From assembly GCA_015680685.1 (NCBI GenBank), contig MNCI01035250.1, positions 120,772 to 184,771 on the forward strand: a stretch of DNA of 64,000 nt. The letters are read 5' to 3'. Origin of the DNA: Gnetum montanum. Lineage: Eukaryota > Streptophyta > Gnetopsida > Gnetales > Gnetaceae. The first letter of the stretch is position 1. Every line of letters begins with the position of its first letter. The notes beneath the pieces are model-generated. The model had not been told where the DNA came from. It was given only the letters and a program-made list of their open reading frames with translations, and searched no databases. The position numbers and the translations under genes are program-made. Of this stretch, positions 47,930-58,029 are shown piece by piece.

Positions 47930-49093
47930 TATAGCACCTAGAAAATTTGATCATTGAAAAACCAAAAACCCCATAAGGGACACCCTAACCTTGGATCACA
48001 AGGGCTTCCAAAACATAGTATCCAAGATGCCCTAGATAGTCTTGTCGATCACCCAAGAACTTACAAAGTGTAAAGAAAAATGAAAACATGAATGGAATTA
48101 TAGATTCAAAAAAATGAATTAACATAGAATTAAACTTGAAAATAAATCTGCACTACAAATGAACTAAAAAATTTATTAAATGAAAGTGTAAAGTTCAAAG
48201 TACAAATGGTATGCTCAAATGCACAAGAAGCTAGCTTGGATGGAGCTTGAAGCCTATTGGAGCTAGTAGATTATGTTTTGTAGTCAATCACCATGGTCCA
48301 GATACTTCTCAACCCCAATCATTTATAACTCCTTGCTTATTTTTGCTCAGGTCTGGAACTTTGGCTACTAGTGGTGTAAATAGTGGTACAAGCTTTTGTT
48401 CCAATGGTATTACAACAAGGGTCTCTAATGCTTGGCGTAGATGCCAAATAGAATTCAAGCTCTCAAGGTTACAATAGGCTATTGGTTGCAAATATTTGGA
48501 ACCTAAATAAGGTATCTACATTGGGCTTTTATAAGTTTTAGGTTGATGATTTCATGCTAAAAATTTCTACCATGATTGCTGACAGATTGATGTTTATTTG
48601 TAGGCGTAACAACTATGATTCTGGTGAAGTTAATCATTTATAGCAAGTTTTAATACACCAAGGCCATCAAAACTCATCCACATATTAAAAATAGTAAATT
48701 GACTTTTGTGACTACATTGGCTTTCAAATCAACTACACTGGCCTTGGAGAACTACGCTAGCATTTGTTGAAATCTACTAAAAATCTAGTGACTATGTTGG
48801 CCAAACTGCAGCTACTAGAAATCCATGATGACTATGTTGGTCATGCTACCACCACTGGAAATTGTCATTCCTACACTGGCCATTGCTAGGAAAATGGAAA
48901 ATCCAACAACACCAACATTGGATGTGTGCATCTATGCTAGGTTCTATTGGTAACTACAGTGGGTTTTGTTGGCAAATGAAAACCCAACACCATCTACATT
49001 GGTGGTAGATGATTCCAGCATAGCTAAGATTGTAGCTCTACAAAAACCCATGAAAATGCCAAATTTGGTAGTTCCCAAGGTATTTTTTGCCTT
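47930..49093 (-). repeat. Element C 5' LTR, left segment
   Basis: Aligns with 28773-29935. TATA box at 48526-48533; GACTA(C/T)(A/G)CTGGCC motifs at about 48700-48970. It stops at GCCTT (49089-49093), the target site of element A, and resumes at 54162. Confidence 0.88.
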
Positions 49094-50080
49094 TGGAGTA
49101 GGTTCACTTTACAAATAAATCACCTTCACATACTAAATCCAAATATTATTCCAAGAAAAAATTAATTACCAGAAAATAAGAAAACCAGCTATCTTCAATT
49201 AAATTATTAAAAGATTACCTTAGGATTCCCACAACCCATAGGCACCCCAAAACCTATCACACCAAATGATATTATAGAGCATGAGGCTTTACAACCACAC
49301 AATGGTTATTCTCAATGTAAGACACAACCAATAGAAATCTCTCCCACAACCCATGATTAAGATCTCAACTTACAAGTGAGATACAAGTGAATAGAACACA
49401 TAGATCAACACGCCACAAGCTGATCTTGGAGCTGCAATTACCAATTATCCTCACACAATATGCTCATCCACTCTCTCTCTTACACAACTCTCCTTACATA
49501 CCAACTCTCCTCTCTTTCTCATTGATGAATGTATACATAATTATAGAGATCCAAAACCCTAGGAAGCTTTCTATTTACCTCCCTAGATGTTTTCCACATG
49601 GATTTGGAGTCTTTCAGATGTTTCCCAATCAAAAAGCCATGTCAAAGATTTTTTTTTCTTTGCCAACATAAACATCTCTTATTTCATGTAGACATCTCGT
49701 GTGAAAGCTCTACTCTCAAGAGAGACATCTATTATTTTTGGTAGACATCTTCTTTGGACTTGGGATGTCTCCACTTTAGAGGAGATGTCTTTGGGGAAAT
49801 GTCTATCTTTTTGGAAAGACATATCTTCTATAGGTGCCAAAAATAAAAGTGCTCATTTTAGTGTATGCCTTCCAATAAGACCCCATAGATCCTGGAACCT
49901 CATAAACTCATCAAAATAAGCCAAAAACACCTTCAAATATGCCAAAACATCCAAGAATCTTCATTATAAAAATTTAACACAAAAACTAGACAGATGCGTC
50001 CAGGTATTCTCCAAGCATGAAACCTACAAAAATGACTTATAAGAAAAGCACAAGGGAATCAGAAGAGGTGCTCCTACACT
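49094..50080 (-). repeat. Element A 3' LTR
   Basis: 987 bp starting TGGAGTAGGTTCAC. It carries GAGACATCT/AGATGTCT short inverted words at about 49680-49830. It aligns with 53170-54161. Confidence 0.9.
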
Positions 50081-50100
50081 AGCTCTCCCACCCTTTCAAA
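50081..50100 (-). promoter_or_regulatory. Polypurine tract of element A
   Basis: Minus strand TTTGAAAGGGTGGGAGAGC, purine-rich, directly before the 3' LTR. Confidence 0.7.
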
Positions 50101-50518
50101 AGTGAACTCATGTGAACAAGGGAGTATGGGTAGAAATGATCCCCCTACAAGTTTGGTCTCATGGACCCATACAACATCATTAGTAGATTGATCCTTCCAA
50201 TGAATTAAATATTCATGCCTCTCGACTCGCCAAGTGCTAGAAACTTCTCTCCACTTATGTATGATTTCCTTCTTCTCCATTGAATGCTTGGACTTATCAA
50301 TAGCTCCCTTCAACTCATCAATTATATGGTCTCCTTATGAGATGATCTATGTTAGTGCACAAGATCTAAAACATTAAACATAAAATACATACCAACATCA
50401 TTTGGTAAATCAATCTCAAAAGCATTGTCATTAATCTTAGCCTTGATTCTAAAAGGCCCCATCTTCTTAGCTTTCAATTTGAAGAACTTAACACCTTTCA
50501 ACCACTTCTTCATCAAGC
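50101..50518 (-). pseudogene. Element A integrase C-terminus and chromodomain-like tail
   Basis: Minus strand: KKMGPFRIKAKINDNAFEIDLPNDVG (here in pieces: GPFRIKAKIND, then FEIDLPNDVG) is the integrase C-terminal module of plant chromoviruses. Then WRVERHEYLIHWKDQSTND with VVWVHETKL matches a chromodomain (aromatic cage region YLIHWK). Chromodomains direct integration to marked chromatin. One stop near 50345. Confidence 0.75.
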
Positions 50519-51200
50519 TCACCCAAACCAAGTTACCACATGCCCCAAATATATGATTTTCCTCTTGAAGAAATGATTTTTCTTCACATTGATCATGAAC
50601 TGTACCTCCTCCAACTTAAGGCACACCATTCTCAAGTGATCCAAGTGCTCTTCCTCATTAGAGCTATACACCAAAATATTATTTAAATAGACAATACAAC
50701 ACTTACCAATCAAGTTTTTTAATACATCATGCATCAACCTCATGAATGTACTAGGTGCATTCATGAGCCCAAATGGCATCATCAACCACTTAAAAAATCC
50801 ATCTAGTGTTTTGAAAGCTATCTTCCACTCATCACTAGGCTTGATTCTAATTTGATGATACCCACTCTTCAAATCAGTTTTGCTAAAAATTTCAGCATTT
50901 GTAAAGACATCAAGGATAGCATCCATCCTTGGAAGAGAAAACCTGTACCTCACCGTTATCTTGTTCACTAGCCTAGAATAAATGCACATCTTTCATTCAT
51001 CATTGTCCTTCTCTAACACTAGCATTTTTGGAACTACACAAGGTGAAATGGATTTCCTCATGAAGCCATTTACAAGTAACCCCTCTACTTGCCTTTGTAA
51101 TTCAACCCTCTAATTTGGTGCCATTCAGTAAGCTCTCTCATTTGGAATGGTAACATCAAGAATGAAGTTAATCTGATGCTATACATTCCTCATCGATGGT
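50519..51200 (-). pseudogene. Element A reverse transcriptase
   Basis: Minus strand: IPNERAYWMAP, GFMRKSISPCVVP, MCIYSRLVNKITVRYRFSLP, FSKTDLKSGYHQIRI, FKWLMMPFGLMNAPSTF, and the catalytic box reads YLNN instead of YLDD (about 50680). The frame then goes KKNHFFKRKIIYLGHVV and breaks off where RNase H should follow. Mostly open (50519-50989) but catalytically dead. Confidence 0.9.
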
Positions 51201-51965
51201 AGTCCATCCAATTCCCCCTTGAACACCTTGAGAAATTTCTCCTTTAAGACTAGCACACCTATAGGAAGTTCAACCTACACATCATCATGGTTAGTAGCAA
51301 CTATTGTCATAACAACAAAACCAAAACCAGTTTCATCATGTTCCTTAATATATTCCCTCTCTCCTAAAAGGATTAAGGAAGCATTAAGTGAGCTTTACTA
51401 CCTCACTTTTTTAGCTATCATAGGAATCAAATCATGGATTCCATTAAGTCTAACAACAATCCACACATTTCTTGCTCCATCAAACTGAGCACCATTGTCA
51501 AAATTCTAAGGTCTACCAAGAATTACATTAGCACAATCTATTGGAAGCACATCACACGTCACAACACTATGAAAACTTTCAATTTTAAATTTCAAAGTGC
51601 ATTATTCCTTCACCTCTTGAGAAAAACCTTTAGATAACCAATGCACCTTATAGGGTCTTGGATGAGGATTAGTTATCAAACCCAATCTCACAAATACCTT
51701 AGAAGAAATAACATTTTCTTGGGCCCCCATCAATCAAAACATGAATCCATTCCCCACTAAGTAAACAATTAGCCTGAATTCAAAACAACAATTTCCTATT
51801 AGGATGATCTCCTCTATTGACATTCCTCATGAATGCACAAGAATTTAATTCAAAAACATCCTCAATTTTTGGAGCATTAGGATTACCTCTCTAAAGAGCT
51901 TGGCTTGATGCCTCCTCCACCTCTATCATTTGCACATCTTTGTCCTTAGCTACCTTGTAAAGTGA
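51201..51965 (-). pseudogene. Element A protease region
   Basis: Minus strand: VLIDGG (about 51730) occupies the retropepsin D-(S/T)-G place, preceded by a stretch from the knuckle through EEASSQALQRGNPNAP. Downstream LPIGVLVLKEKFLKVFKGELDGLP leads into RT. Frequent stops. Confidence 0.6.
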
Positions 51966-53102
51966 ACATTCCCATTGCTTATGTCCCCATTCATCACACT
52001 TGAAGCACTAAAATTTTGATGAGCTACTACCTTGACCCTTGCCTCCCTTGCTTAGTTCTTTCCTAGTTTTACCCTTATCATCACCTCCTTTAGTCTTCTT
52101 ATCTTTGCTATCCTCCTTATCTTTAGATTTGGATTTGGATCCCTTATCAAATCTAAATCCCTTCTTCTTACCCTTCAAAGTTTGTTTACTCTTATTTGCA
52201 AATCCACCTACTTTCTTCTCAGCCTTGAGTGCCAAATCATAAGCCTCATCAAGGGTTTGTGGCTCACAAAAGAATAACTCTTGCTACTATGTCATTTTGA
52301 GACCTCTTAAAAAATTGAAGCTTGCTCATACTCCTCCCAGTTTACCTTGGCTTGATGCAATAGATCACAAAATTCAATATAAAATTATTTGACATCCTTG
52401 TCACCTTGCCTTAGGAATTTTAATCTCATCATGGTTTCTTGTCTTTAACAAGACTATTCAAATTTTCTTTTCAACCTATATTTCATCACATCCCAATCTC
52501 TAATAGGCTGACCATTTCATCTTTCATAATCCTAAGACTCCTTTTCACACCATGTACAAGCCATACCTTCAAATCTGGATTCAGAAATAGGTACCCTTGA
52601 GTTATTTGGTACCTCTTCCAATGGAAAATGCTTCCCAAGTACCTACAACCAACTTGCAAAAGCATTGGTGCCATCTACACCATTGAAAATCTTCAACTCT
52701 ACATATGGAAGTCTTGAAGAATTTTTGAATGCTCTAGCAAGCATTGCCTCATCTTCATCATCAAGCTTGCTTGAAGAAGTATTGAGCATTGCTGGAGCCC
52801 TTGAAGTTATTGTTTGAGAAATAGGATTTCGTCCCATTGAAATACTTGGTTGATGGTTTCCTACACTCCCATAGTTGGATTTACCTTCCTCTTCATCTAC
52901 TCCATCTCCACCCAACTGTGAAACTTCTTCATCTAAACGTACATGCTCTTCACCTCCATGTGTCTCAATATGGCTAGGACTAGCTTATCTCTCCACCTGC
53001 ATGTTGATTTCATCTAATCAGACAACCATCATCTGGAAGGATGACTTCATGCTTTCGATGTCCCTATTTAAAGCTTGCAACTATTTCTTCTTGGGTTCCA
53101 TC
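51966..53102 (-). pseudogene. Element A gag with CCHC zinc knuckle
   Basis: Starts MEPKKK near 53102. GGDGVDEEEGKSNYG, then the retrotrans_gag segment PYVELKIFNGVDGTNAFASWL (in two pieces: PYVELKIFNGVDG, TNAFASWL), MMRLKFLRQGDKDV and YIEFCDLLHQA. A Lys/Ser-rich spacer (52016-52235) leads to CFKCDEWGHKQWEC (about 51970-52011), a proper C-x2-C-x4-H-x4-C knuckle. Three or four stops. Confidence 0.85.
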
Positions 53103-53150
53103 TGAAATTAACAAATTCCACAATCAAAATCCAAGCAACAATAAAACTAG

Positions 53151-53162
53151 GCTTTGATACCA
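53151..53162 (-). promoter_or_regulatory. Primer-binding site of element A (initiator Met tRNA type)
   Basis: Minus strand TGGTATCAAAGC, one base off TGGTATCAGAGC, seven bases inside the 5' LTR. Confidence 0.85.
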
Positions 53163-53169
53163 ATAATGT

Positions 53170-54161
53170 TGAAGTAGGTTCACTCCATAAATAAATCATC
53201 TTCACATACTAAATCTAGATATTATGCCAAGATCAAATTAATTGTTAAAAAATAAGAAAACTAGCTATCTTCAATTAAATTATTAAAAGATTACATTAGG
53301 ATTCCCACAACCCACAAGCACCCCAAAGCCTATCACACTCAAATGATATTGCAGAGCATGAGGCTCTACAACCACACAATGGTTGTTCTCAATGTAAGAC
53401 ACAACCAATAGAAATCTCTCTCACAACCCATGATCGAGATCTCAACTCACAAGTGAGATATAAGAGAATAGAACACATAAATCAACACACCACAAGCTGA
53501 TCTTGGAGTTGCAATCACCAATTTCCCTCACACAATGTGCTCACTCTCTCTCTTGCATAATGCTCCTTGCATACCAACTCTCCTCACTTTCTCATTAATG
53601 AATGTATACATAATGATAGAGATCCAAAACCCTAGGAAGCTTTCTATTTACCTCCCTAGATGTTTCCCACATGGATCTGGAGTCTTTTGGATGTTTTCGA
53701 ATCAAAATGCCATGTCAGAGCTTTTTTTCTTCACTAACATAAATGTCTCTTATTTCATGTAGAGATCTCATGTGAAAGCCTTACTCTCAAGAGAGACATC
53801 TATTATTTTTAGTAGATGTCTTCTTTGGACTTGGGATGTCTCCACTTCAGGGGAGATGTCTATCTTTTTGGAAAGACATCTCTTCTATAGGTGCCAAAAG
53901 TAAAAGTGCTCATTTTAATGTTGGCAACCTCCAGATGCCTCCCAACAAGTCCCCAAAGATCCTAAAACCTTCTAAACTCATCAAAATAAGCTAAAAACAC
54001 CTCCAAACATGCCAAAATATCCAAGAATCTTCATCATAAAAATTCAACACAAGAACACACACAAAAACTAGGCACATGTCCAAGTCTTCTACAAGTGTGA
54101 AACTTGCAAAAATAACGTGTAAGGCAAGAACAAAAAAATCGGAAGAGGTGTTCCTATACCA
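53170..54161 (-). repeat. Element A 5' LTR
   Basis: 992 bp starting TGAAGTAGGTTCAC, ending CTATACCA, then ACCTT, the second (one base changed) copy of the target site. Confidence 0.9.
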
Positions 54162-54374
54162 ACCTTCCCAAGCCCATATATAGACATAATAGTACTTTTT
54201 CTACTTAGAAAGTGAGGCAAATGCAACTTATAAGGCATTTTTCACCCCCAAAAAGTTGAATTATGCAAGATTATAGCTAATAGGCTACAAACCTTATATT
54301 TATAATGTAATCTTGCCTCAAGTTAGATGTTGAAGGTTATAGGTTACACAATGAGTTTTCTAGATGATGTTTCA
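54162..54374 (-). repeat. Element C 5' LTR, right segment
   Basis: Continues the C LTR after element A; aligns with 29935-30143 and ends GATGTTTCA. The end is inside a 48-bp tandem duplication (54358-54405 and 54406-54452) that copies the LTR terminus together with flanking sequence. Confidence 0.85.
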
Positions 54375-54672
54375 TCAGTTAACTACTTGGATTTATTCCA
54401 AGTTGTGTCTCTAGATGATGTTTCATCAGTTACTACTTGGATTTATTCCAAGTTGTGTCTTGAGAAACTGGAATCCTACGTGAAGCACAAAAATAAAATC
54501 CATGGATGTGTGCAAAGGCATCAATGTGCCTTTATAGAAGTGTTAATATGTTGGGCCCAAAGGGTATTAAAGATTATAATTTACAGAAATTGATTCAAAT
54601 TGCTGCTACAAAATTTAATGATCATCTTCCTGAAGCACATGAGGCAACACGAACGCTTAGGAAACCTTAAGA
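54375..54672 (+). pseudogene. ARM/HEAT (TOG-like) repeat protein fragment
   Basis: Read across frame changes, the plus strand gives LLGFIPSC, KLESYVKHKNKI, AKASMCLYRSVN, PKGIKDYNLQKLIQIAATKF (about 54565-54615) and NDHLPEAHEATRTL. The alternating amphipathic helices resemble HEAT/TOG-type repeats. It may continue the stretch left of C (KKFVCEAIENVF, 28727-28762). Family assignment rests on pattern only. Confidence 0.4.
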
Positions 54673-54709
54673 AGAGAATAATAAGAAAAAACAAGGGCTC
54701 TTTTAGTGT

Positions 54710-54731
54710 CCACACACTGGCCAGCGTGTGG
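54710..54731. repeat. 22-bp near-palindrome, copy 1
   Basis: CCACACACTGG followed by CCAGCGTGTGG; the halves pair with one mismatch. A second copy lies at 55646-55667, and the two bracket the aquaporin and peroxidase fragments. Confidence 0.6.
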
Positions 54732-54759
54732 GACTACCATGCCCATCGTGTGGACTTCT

Positions 54760-55140
54760 AGCTCCAGCAGTAGCTCCCAAGCATTACATGATCATATGAT
54801 ACAAAGCCTTGGGTAGGAACAGCTTTCTGAATCAAGCCCCCGAGTAACAGCAGGATTGATATGACCACCAGAAATTCCAATAGTATGATAAACCAAAGCA
54901 AAAATCATGCCTCCACAGGCCCATGCTATGCCCTGGATCCTCACACTATCAATGTAGACATTATCAGAGCATTTGACGCTCATGATTGTGAGGATGAAAA
55001 TGTACAGAAACAGAAAAGTGACCATGAATTTGGTGATTCCTACTAGTCAAAAGGCCCAGGATTTAAGTTCTCCTGACTCAAAATTAGGGGCTATAGCTGG
55101 CTTCTTATAATCCTTCTCGTGGATCTAAGCTACTGTGCCG
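54760..55140 (-). pseudogene. PIP-type aquaporin fragment
   Basis: Minus strand: DYKKPAIAPNFESGELKSW, then [16 protein letters not shown] (first membrane helix), [19 protein letters not shown], and [11 protein letters not shown] with the first NPA box (about 54853). After a frame change the products of RKLFLPKAL and QCLGA follow. This matches the N-terminal third of plasma-membrane intrinsic proteins, water channels. The second NPA and last three helices are absent. No intron interrupts the segment. Not part of any retroelement gene set, so a captured or leftover plant gene piece. Confidence 0.88.
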
Positions 55141-55245
55141 ATGGACTGACATTCTGTGAGCATTTGAGCAACCTAATGATGGCCCATTGCCTGAGCTCTG
55201 GGAGCTGGGTGTGTGTGTGGAATTTGGCATTGATGATTTTTGGGT

Positions 55246-55570
55246 TTCAGGGTTGTGACGCCTCTATTTCTTGGACTACGAGGGAAGCAAGCGCGAGGCG
55301 TACACAAGTAAGATGCTGCGTGGCTTGGAGGTGATGGACGACATAAAGAAAGCCCTGGAGAAGAGCTGCCCTGCCACAGTTTCATGCACCGATTTCCTGA
55401 CGGTGACCACTTGCGACGCAGCCGTGATGCTGGAGGCACGTTTCTAGCTGGTGCACCACGATGACTTTGTAACATTGGCCTACCAGGCAGACAACGTTCA
55501 GTCGGGTTAGGAGTCGGTGACACAACTGCTGATACTGTTCCAGTCGCGTGGGCTGAGCTTGTTGGATCTA
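55246..55570 (+). pseudogene. Class III peroxidase fragment
   Basis: Plus strand: GCDASI, YEGSKREAY, MLRGLEVMDDIKKALEKSCP, TVSCTDFLTV, AAVMLEA, then ESVTQLLILFQSRGLSLLDLV. These are the central blocks of plant secretory peroxidases (GCDAS; RGFEVID.IK; CP.TVSCADIL; F...GLS..D.V). The distal His region (FHDCF) and the proximal heme His block are missing. TTTGGGTTTCAG immediately before GCDAS is a good splice acceptor, at the place where many such genes have intron 1, so some intron may have come along. Two frame changes, two stops. Confidence 0.85.
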
Positions 55571-56221
55571 GTCATGCATGTCTTCTTCCTTGTTCTTGAA
55601 AAATTTCACAGGGGGAAGAAGTTTTGTGGAGGCTACACGCTACCTCCACACACTGGCCAGCATGTGGGGTTCGTGAGCTTAGTGTATGGGCATATTGAAG
55701 GTGAATTCTGCAGGGCCCGCGTTTGCTTGCTCTGCCTCGAAGCTGGCATGGTGGCTGTGAAGTTGGGGTTTTCTATTTACGACTAGAATTTAGGTCAATA
55801 ATCTATCGTGCGAAAGGTTTTGGTTCTAGCTGTGCGAGCTGAAACTCATCGTTCATGCTCGTAGATAGGGTAGCGGGCATGAAACCGTGGTGCAGGCGCT
55901 CTTTTCTCCCGTGAATCTTCAAGGTGCGGTGTATCAAGGTTGGTATGCATCTTAGCATAAGAAATTTAAGCAACCCGTGCCTTCACTCACCTTCCAAGGC
56001 ATCATTTTGGTTGCAGGGCTATGGATTTAGGGCTTTTCTAGCGTGTGGTATTGGCAGATCAGGGCAAGATGGTGAAGGAAACTAGATCCAAGTGCCAAGA
56101 TCCAATCCTAGATGAAGCCAGGAAGGTCGTTCGTGTCACTTCATGACTCCCAAATCTAGTGGTGGGCAAGGGGTTTTCATTTTACCTTGTAATAAAGAAT
56201 TCAAATACATTTCTCCATGAG
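55571..56221. other. Between peroxidase and UGGT fragments, no gene recognised
   Basis: Higher GC than its surroundings, with coding-like stretches on both strands that I cannot assign. Includes palindrome copy 2 (55646-55667). Confidence 0.4.
55646..55667. repeat. 22-bp near-palindrome, copy 2
   Basis: CCACACACTGG followed by CCAGCATGTGG; differs from copy 1 by one base. Confidence 0.6.
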
Positions 56222-57199
56222 ATTTTCTATTAATGAGAAAAGGTCAATGCTTTCAATAGTAATCAAGGCTCCATTAAGTACCATCAAGCACTTTCCTAGT
56301 GGCACCATTTGCTAGTTCGTAATAATTCCATCTTTGATTGATCGTGACAAAGATGAAATGACAATGTGGAAATTTTGGTTTATTTCTTGCATGGCATGAA
56401 ATGAATTTGAAGCTTGAATAATCCTCTAGGCTATTTGATGTCCTAAGTCTTTCAATTGTCATACATCCATTGTGTCTAAAACAGTGAAAGATAGCAAAAA
56501 GAATAATGAAATGTCATTAAGTACTCTAAAAGATCGTGCTTTCATTTCAAAAGTTTAGAGAATGTAAATCCTCTCTCTTCCTAACTCAGGTCCTCAATTC
56601 GTTGGTCCTCCAACACAACATCTTTTTTAACCATACTGTCATCCATAGCTTTGCAATCCATGTTCTTTAAAGCTAGTTCAATACCATAGCCACCAAGATT
56701 TAAAATCTTCCCTACAATAACAAAAGCACAATATCTAGCTTCTAACTCACAGTTAGAAGGCAACACAAGTTGAGGGACATATTGGACATCTCCCTCTATA
56801 GAAGCATCAACTAATCTTAAATGAAATAGAGAAAAACAACTAGCTTCAAGAGCAGCATATAGAATCACTGTACAATTTCTGCTATTTGATAAAGGATAAA
56901 TATGATCGAAACTATGAATGTTTGGCCCATTTGAATCATGATGTAATTCTTTTGAAGCATCCATCCAAGAAGAAATTTCTACAACACTATAAAAAATATC
57001 AAAACCAACATCAGCCCAACAGCAACGTCTTTAAGTATTTTTGCTGATAGTCCACCAATCTAAATTTTGATTATTTGAAGTCTCAACAAAGAAAAATTTG
57101 TTGATGTGATTATCTCTCTCATTATATGATGGTGTGTGTGAAGACAATGATTCTTGAGCTAACTACTGATAAAGAACTAATTTGGGTGAAGCTGACTCA
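56222..57199 (-). pseudogene. UDP-glucose:glycoprotein glucosyltransferase (UGGT) N-terminal fragment
   Basis: Minus strand: [128 protein letters not shown]. This follows in order about 290 residues of the luminal N-terminal region of plant UGGT, the ER folding sensor that reglucosylates misfolded glycoproteins. No intron-sized gap appears although plant UGGT genes are intron-rich. About seven stops and two or three frame changes. The catalytic C-terminal domain is absent. It joins the SKU5-like piece directly at 57200. Confidence 0.88.
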
Positions 57200-57842
57200 C
57201 ATGGATATCCAAGTTAGCATAATTTTTTTGGGTTGTGTAAGACCCTTCTATTTCAAAAAGTAACATATTGTGGTTTTGGATTCAAAAGTTCAATGAAGTT
57301 TGTATGTCCATGATGAACCTTGATTAGGTAGGCCCTCCCAGGGGTAACATTCCAAGTGAAATAATCACTCCCCAGAGGAATAGAATCATTAAACCAATAA
57401 GGAACCTTACCATTGATCATGTACCCCATCAGGGATGCCAAGTTCCGTACCAAAATCAAGTGCCTAACAAAGATCATTGTGGTTCCTTTCATACCAGTTG
57501 CCAATGTAAATAGTGATATTTCCATTAGGGGTTCCAAATAGAACAAAAATCACATCGTGATTGTGAATGATGAAGCCTCCAAAACCCCCTGATGCTCTCT
57601 ATATGTTCAAGGAAGGAAACCAAAACAAAAGTAAAAAGAAGAAGTCCATCCAAATCATTCTGAACATTTCCTATGATATTATAGTTGGTGGTCACACTAA
57701 CTATGGGTCCTAGCAACTCTTCATTAATAGCAATAACCTTCTGGCTAACTCCCAGGGGCAAGGCATCCATGTAATAAATATTCCAATCATAATAGGCAAT
57801 CAGGTTGGTACCAAAAACATCCACAAACCAACAATGGCAATG
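57200..57842 (-). pseudogene. SKU5-like multicopper oxidase N-terminal fragment
   Basis: Minus strand: YYDWNIYYMDALPLGVSQKV (about 57745-57805), ATNEELLGP-like INEELLGPIVSVTTNYNII, VQNDLDGLLLF; then, after a missing block of about 45 residues, PSLNI, RASGGFGGFIIHN, TPNGNITIYIGNWYERNH, ALDFGTELGIPDGV, INGKVPYWFND, FTWNVTPGRAYLIKV, TSLNF, IQNHNMLL and YANLDIHVSQ. This is the N-terminal half of the SKU5/SKS family of GPI-anchored, laccase-like cell-wall proteins. The missing block contains WxGIxxR-type residues. The piece begins close to the usual start codon and, like the UGGT piece, shows no introns. Confidence 0.88.
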
Positions 57843-58029
57843 GTGTTACACCTAAAGCCTAGCCTCTGTGCTCGAGCTTGGCCATGATTTTTTCAAGGAA
57901 TCCATGGCCCTAACAATTGTGGTTATGTGTTTTTCTTTGATTCTACATAGGACATTACTGAAGCCTATCCTAATTGTCATTGGTAGGGATTCTATGTTGC
58001 ATAGGGAAAGCTACACAGAATAGTCTAAA
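57843..58029. other. Junction between SKU5-like fragment and the F gene, nothing recognised
   Basis: 187 bp with no clear coding or repeat signal; may be intron of the F gene. Confidence 0.35.

Larger units (their letters stand above)
49094..54161 (-). mobile_element. Element A: 5-kb chromovirus-like LTR retrotransposon, internally deleted
   Basis: LTRs 49094-50080 and 53170-54161. Flanks are GCCTT (49089-49093) and ACCTT (54162-54166). Primer-binding site at 53151-53162, polypurine tract at 50081-50100, sense minus. Order: gag with CCHC knuckle, protease, RT, then directly the integrase C-terminus with a chromodomain-like tail. RNase H and the integrase core are missing, so it could only move with help from another element. 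It is the youngest-looking insertion here by LTR similarity. Confidence 0.9.
28773..54374 (-). mobile_element. Element C: 25.6-kb composite LTR retrotransposon
   Basis: Left LTR 28773-30143 and right LTR 47930-54374 (itself split by element A). Flanks are TCAAT (28768-28772) and TCAGT (54375-54379), four of five bases alike. The polypurine tract lies beside the left LTR and the primer-binding site (47903-47925) beside the right LTR, so sense is minus. It keeps a protease-RT linker, protease and a gag C-terminal piece, but integrase, RNase H and most RT are missing. It also carries D, E and a plus-strand gene region with a large motif array. Confidence 0.82.

Noticed and set aside
55571-56221. 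Possible further captured gene piece between peroxidase and UGGT
   Set aside because: GC content and short frames hint at coding, but no stretch matched a family I can name.
57843-58029. Signal-peptide exon linking the SKU5-like piece to F
   Set aside because: The SKU5-like piece is on the minus strand and F on the plus strand; no join is possible.
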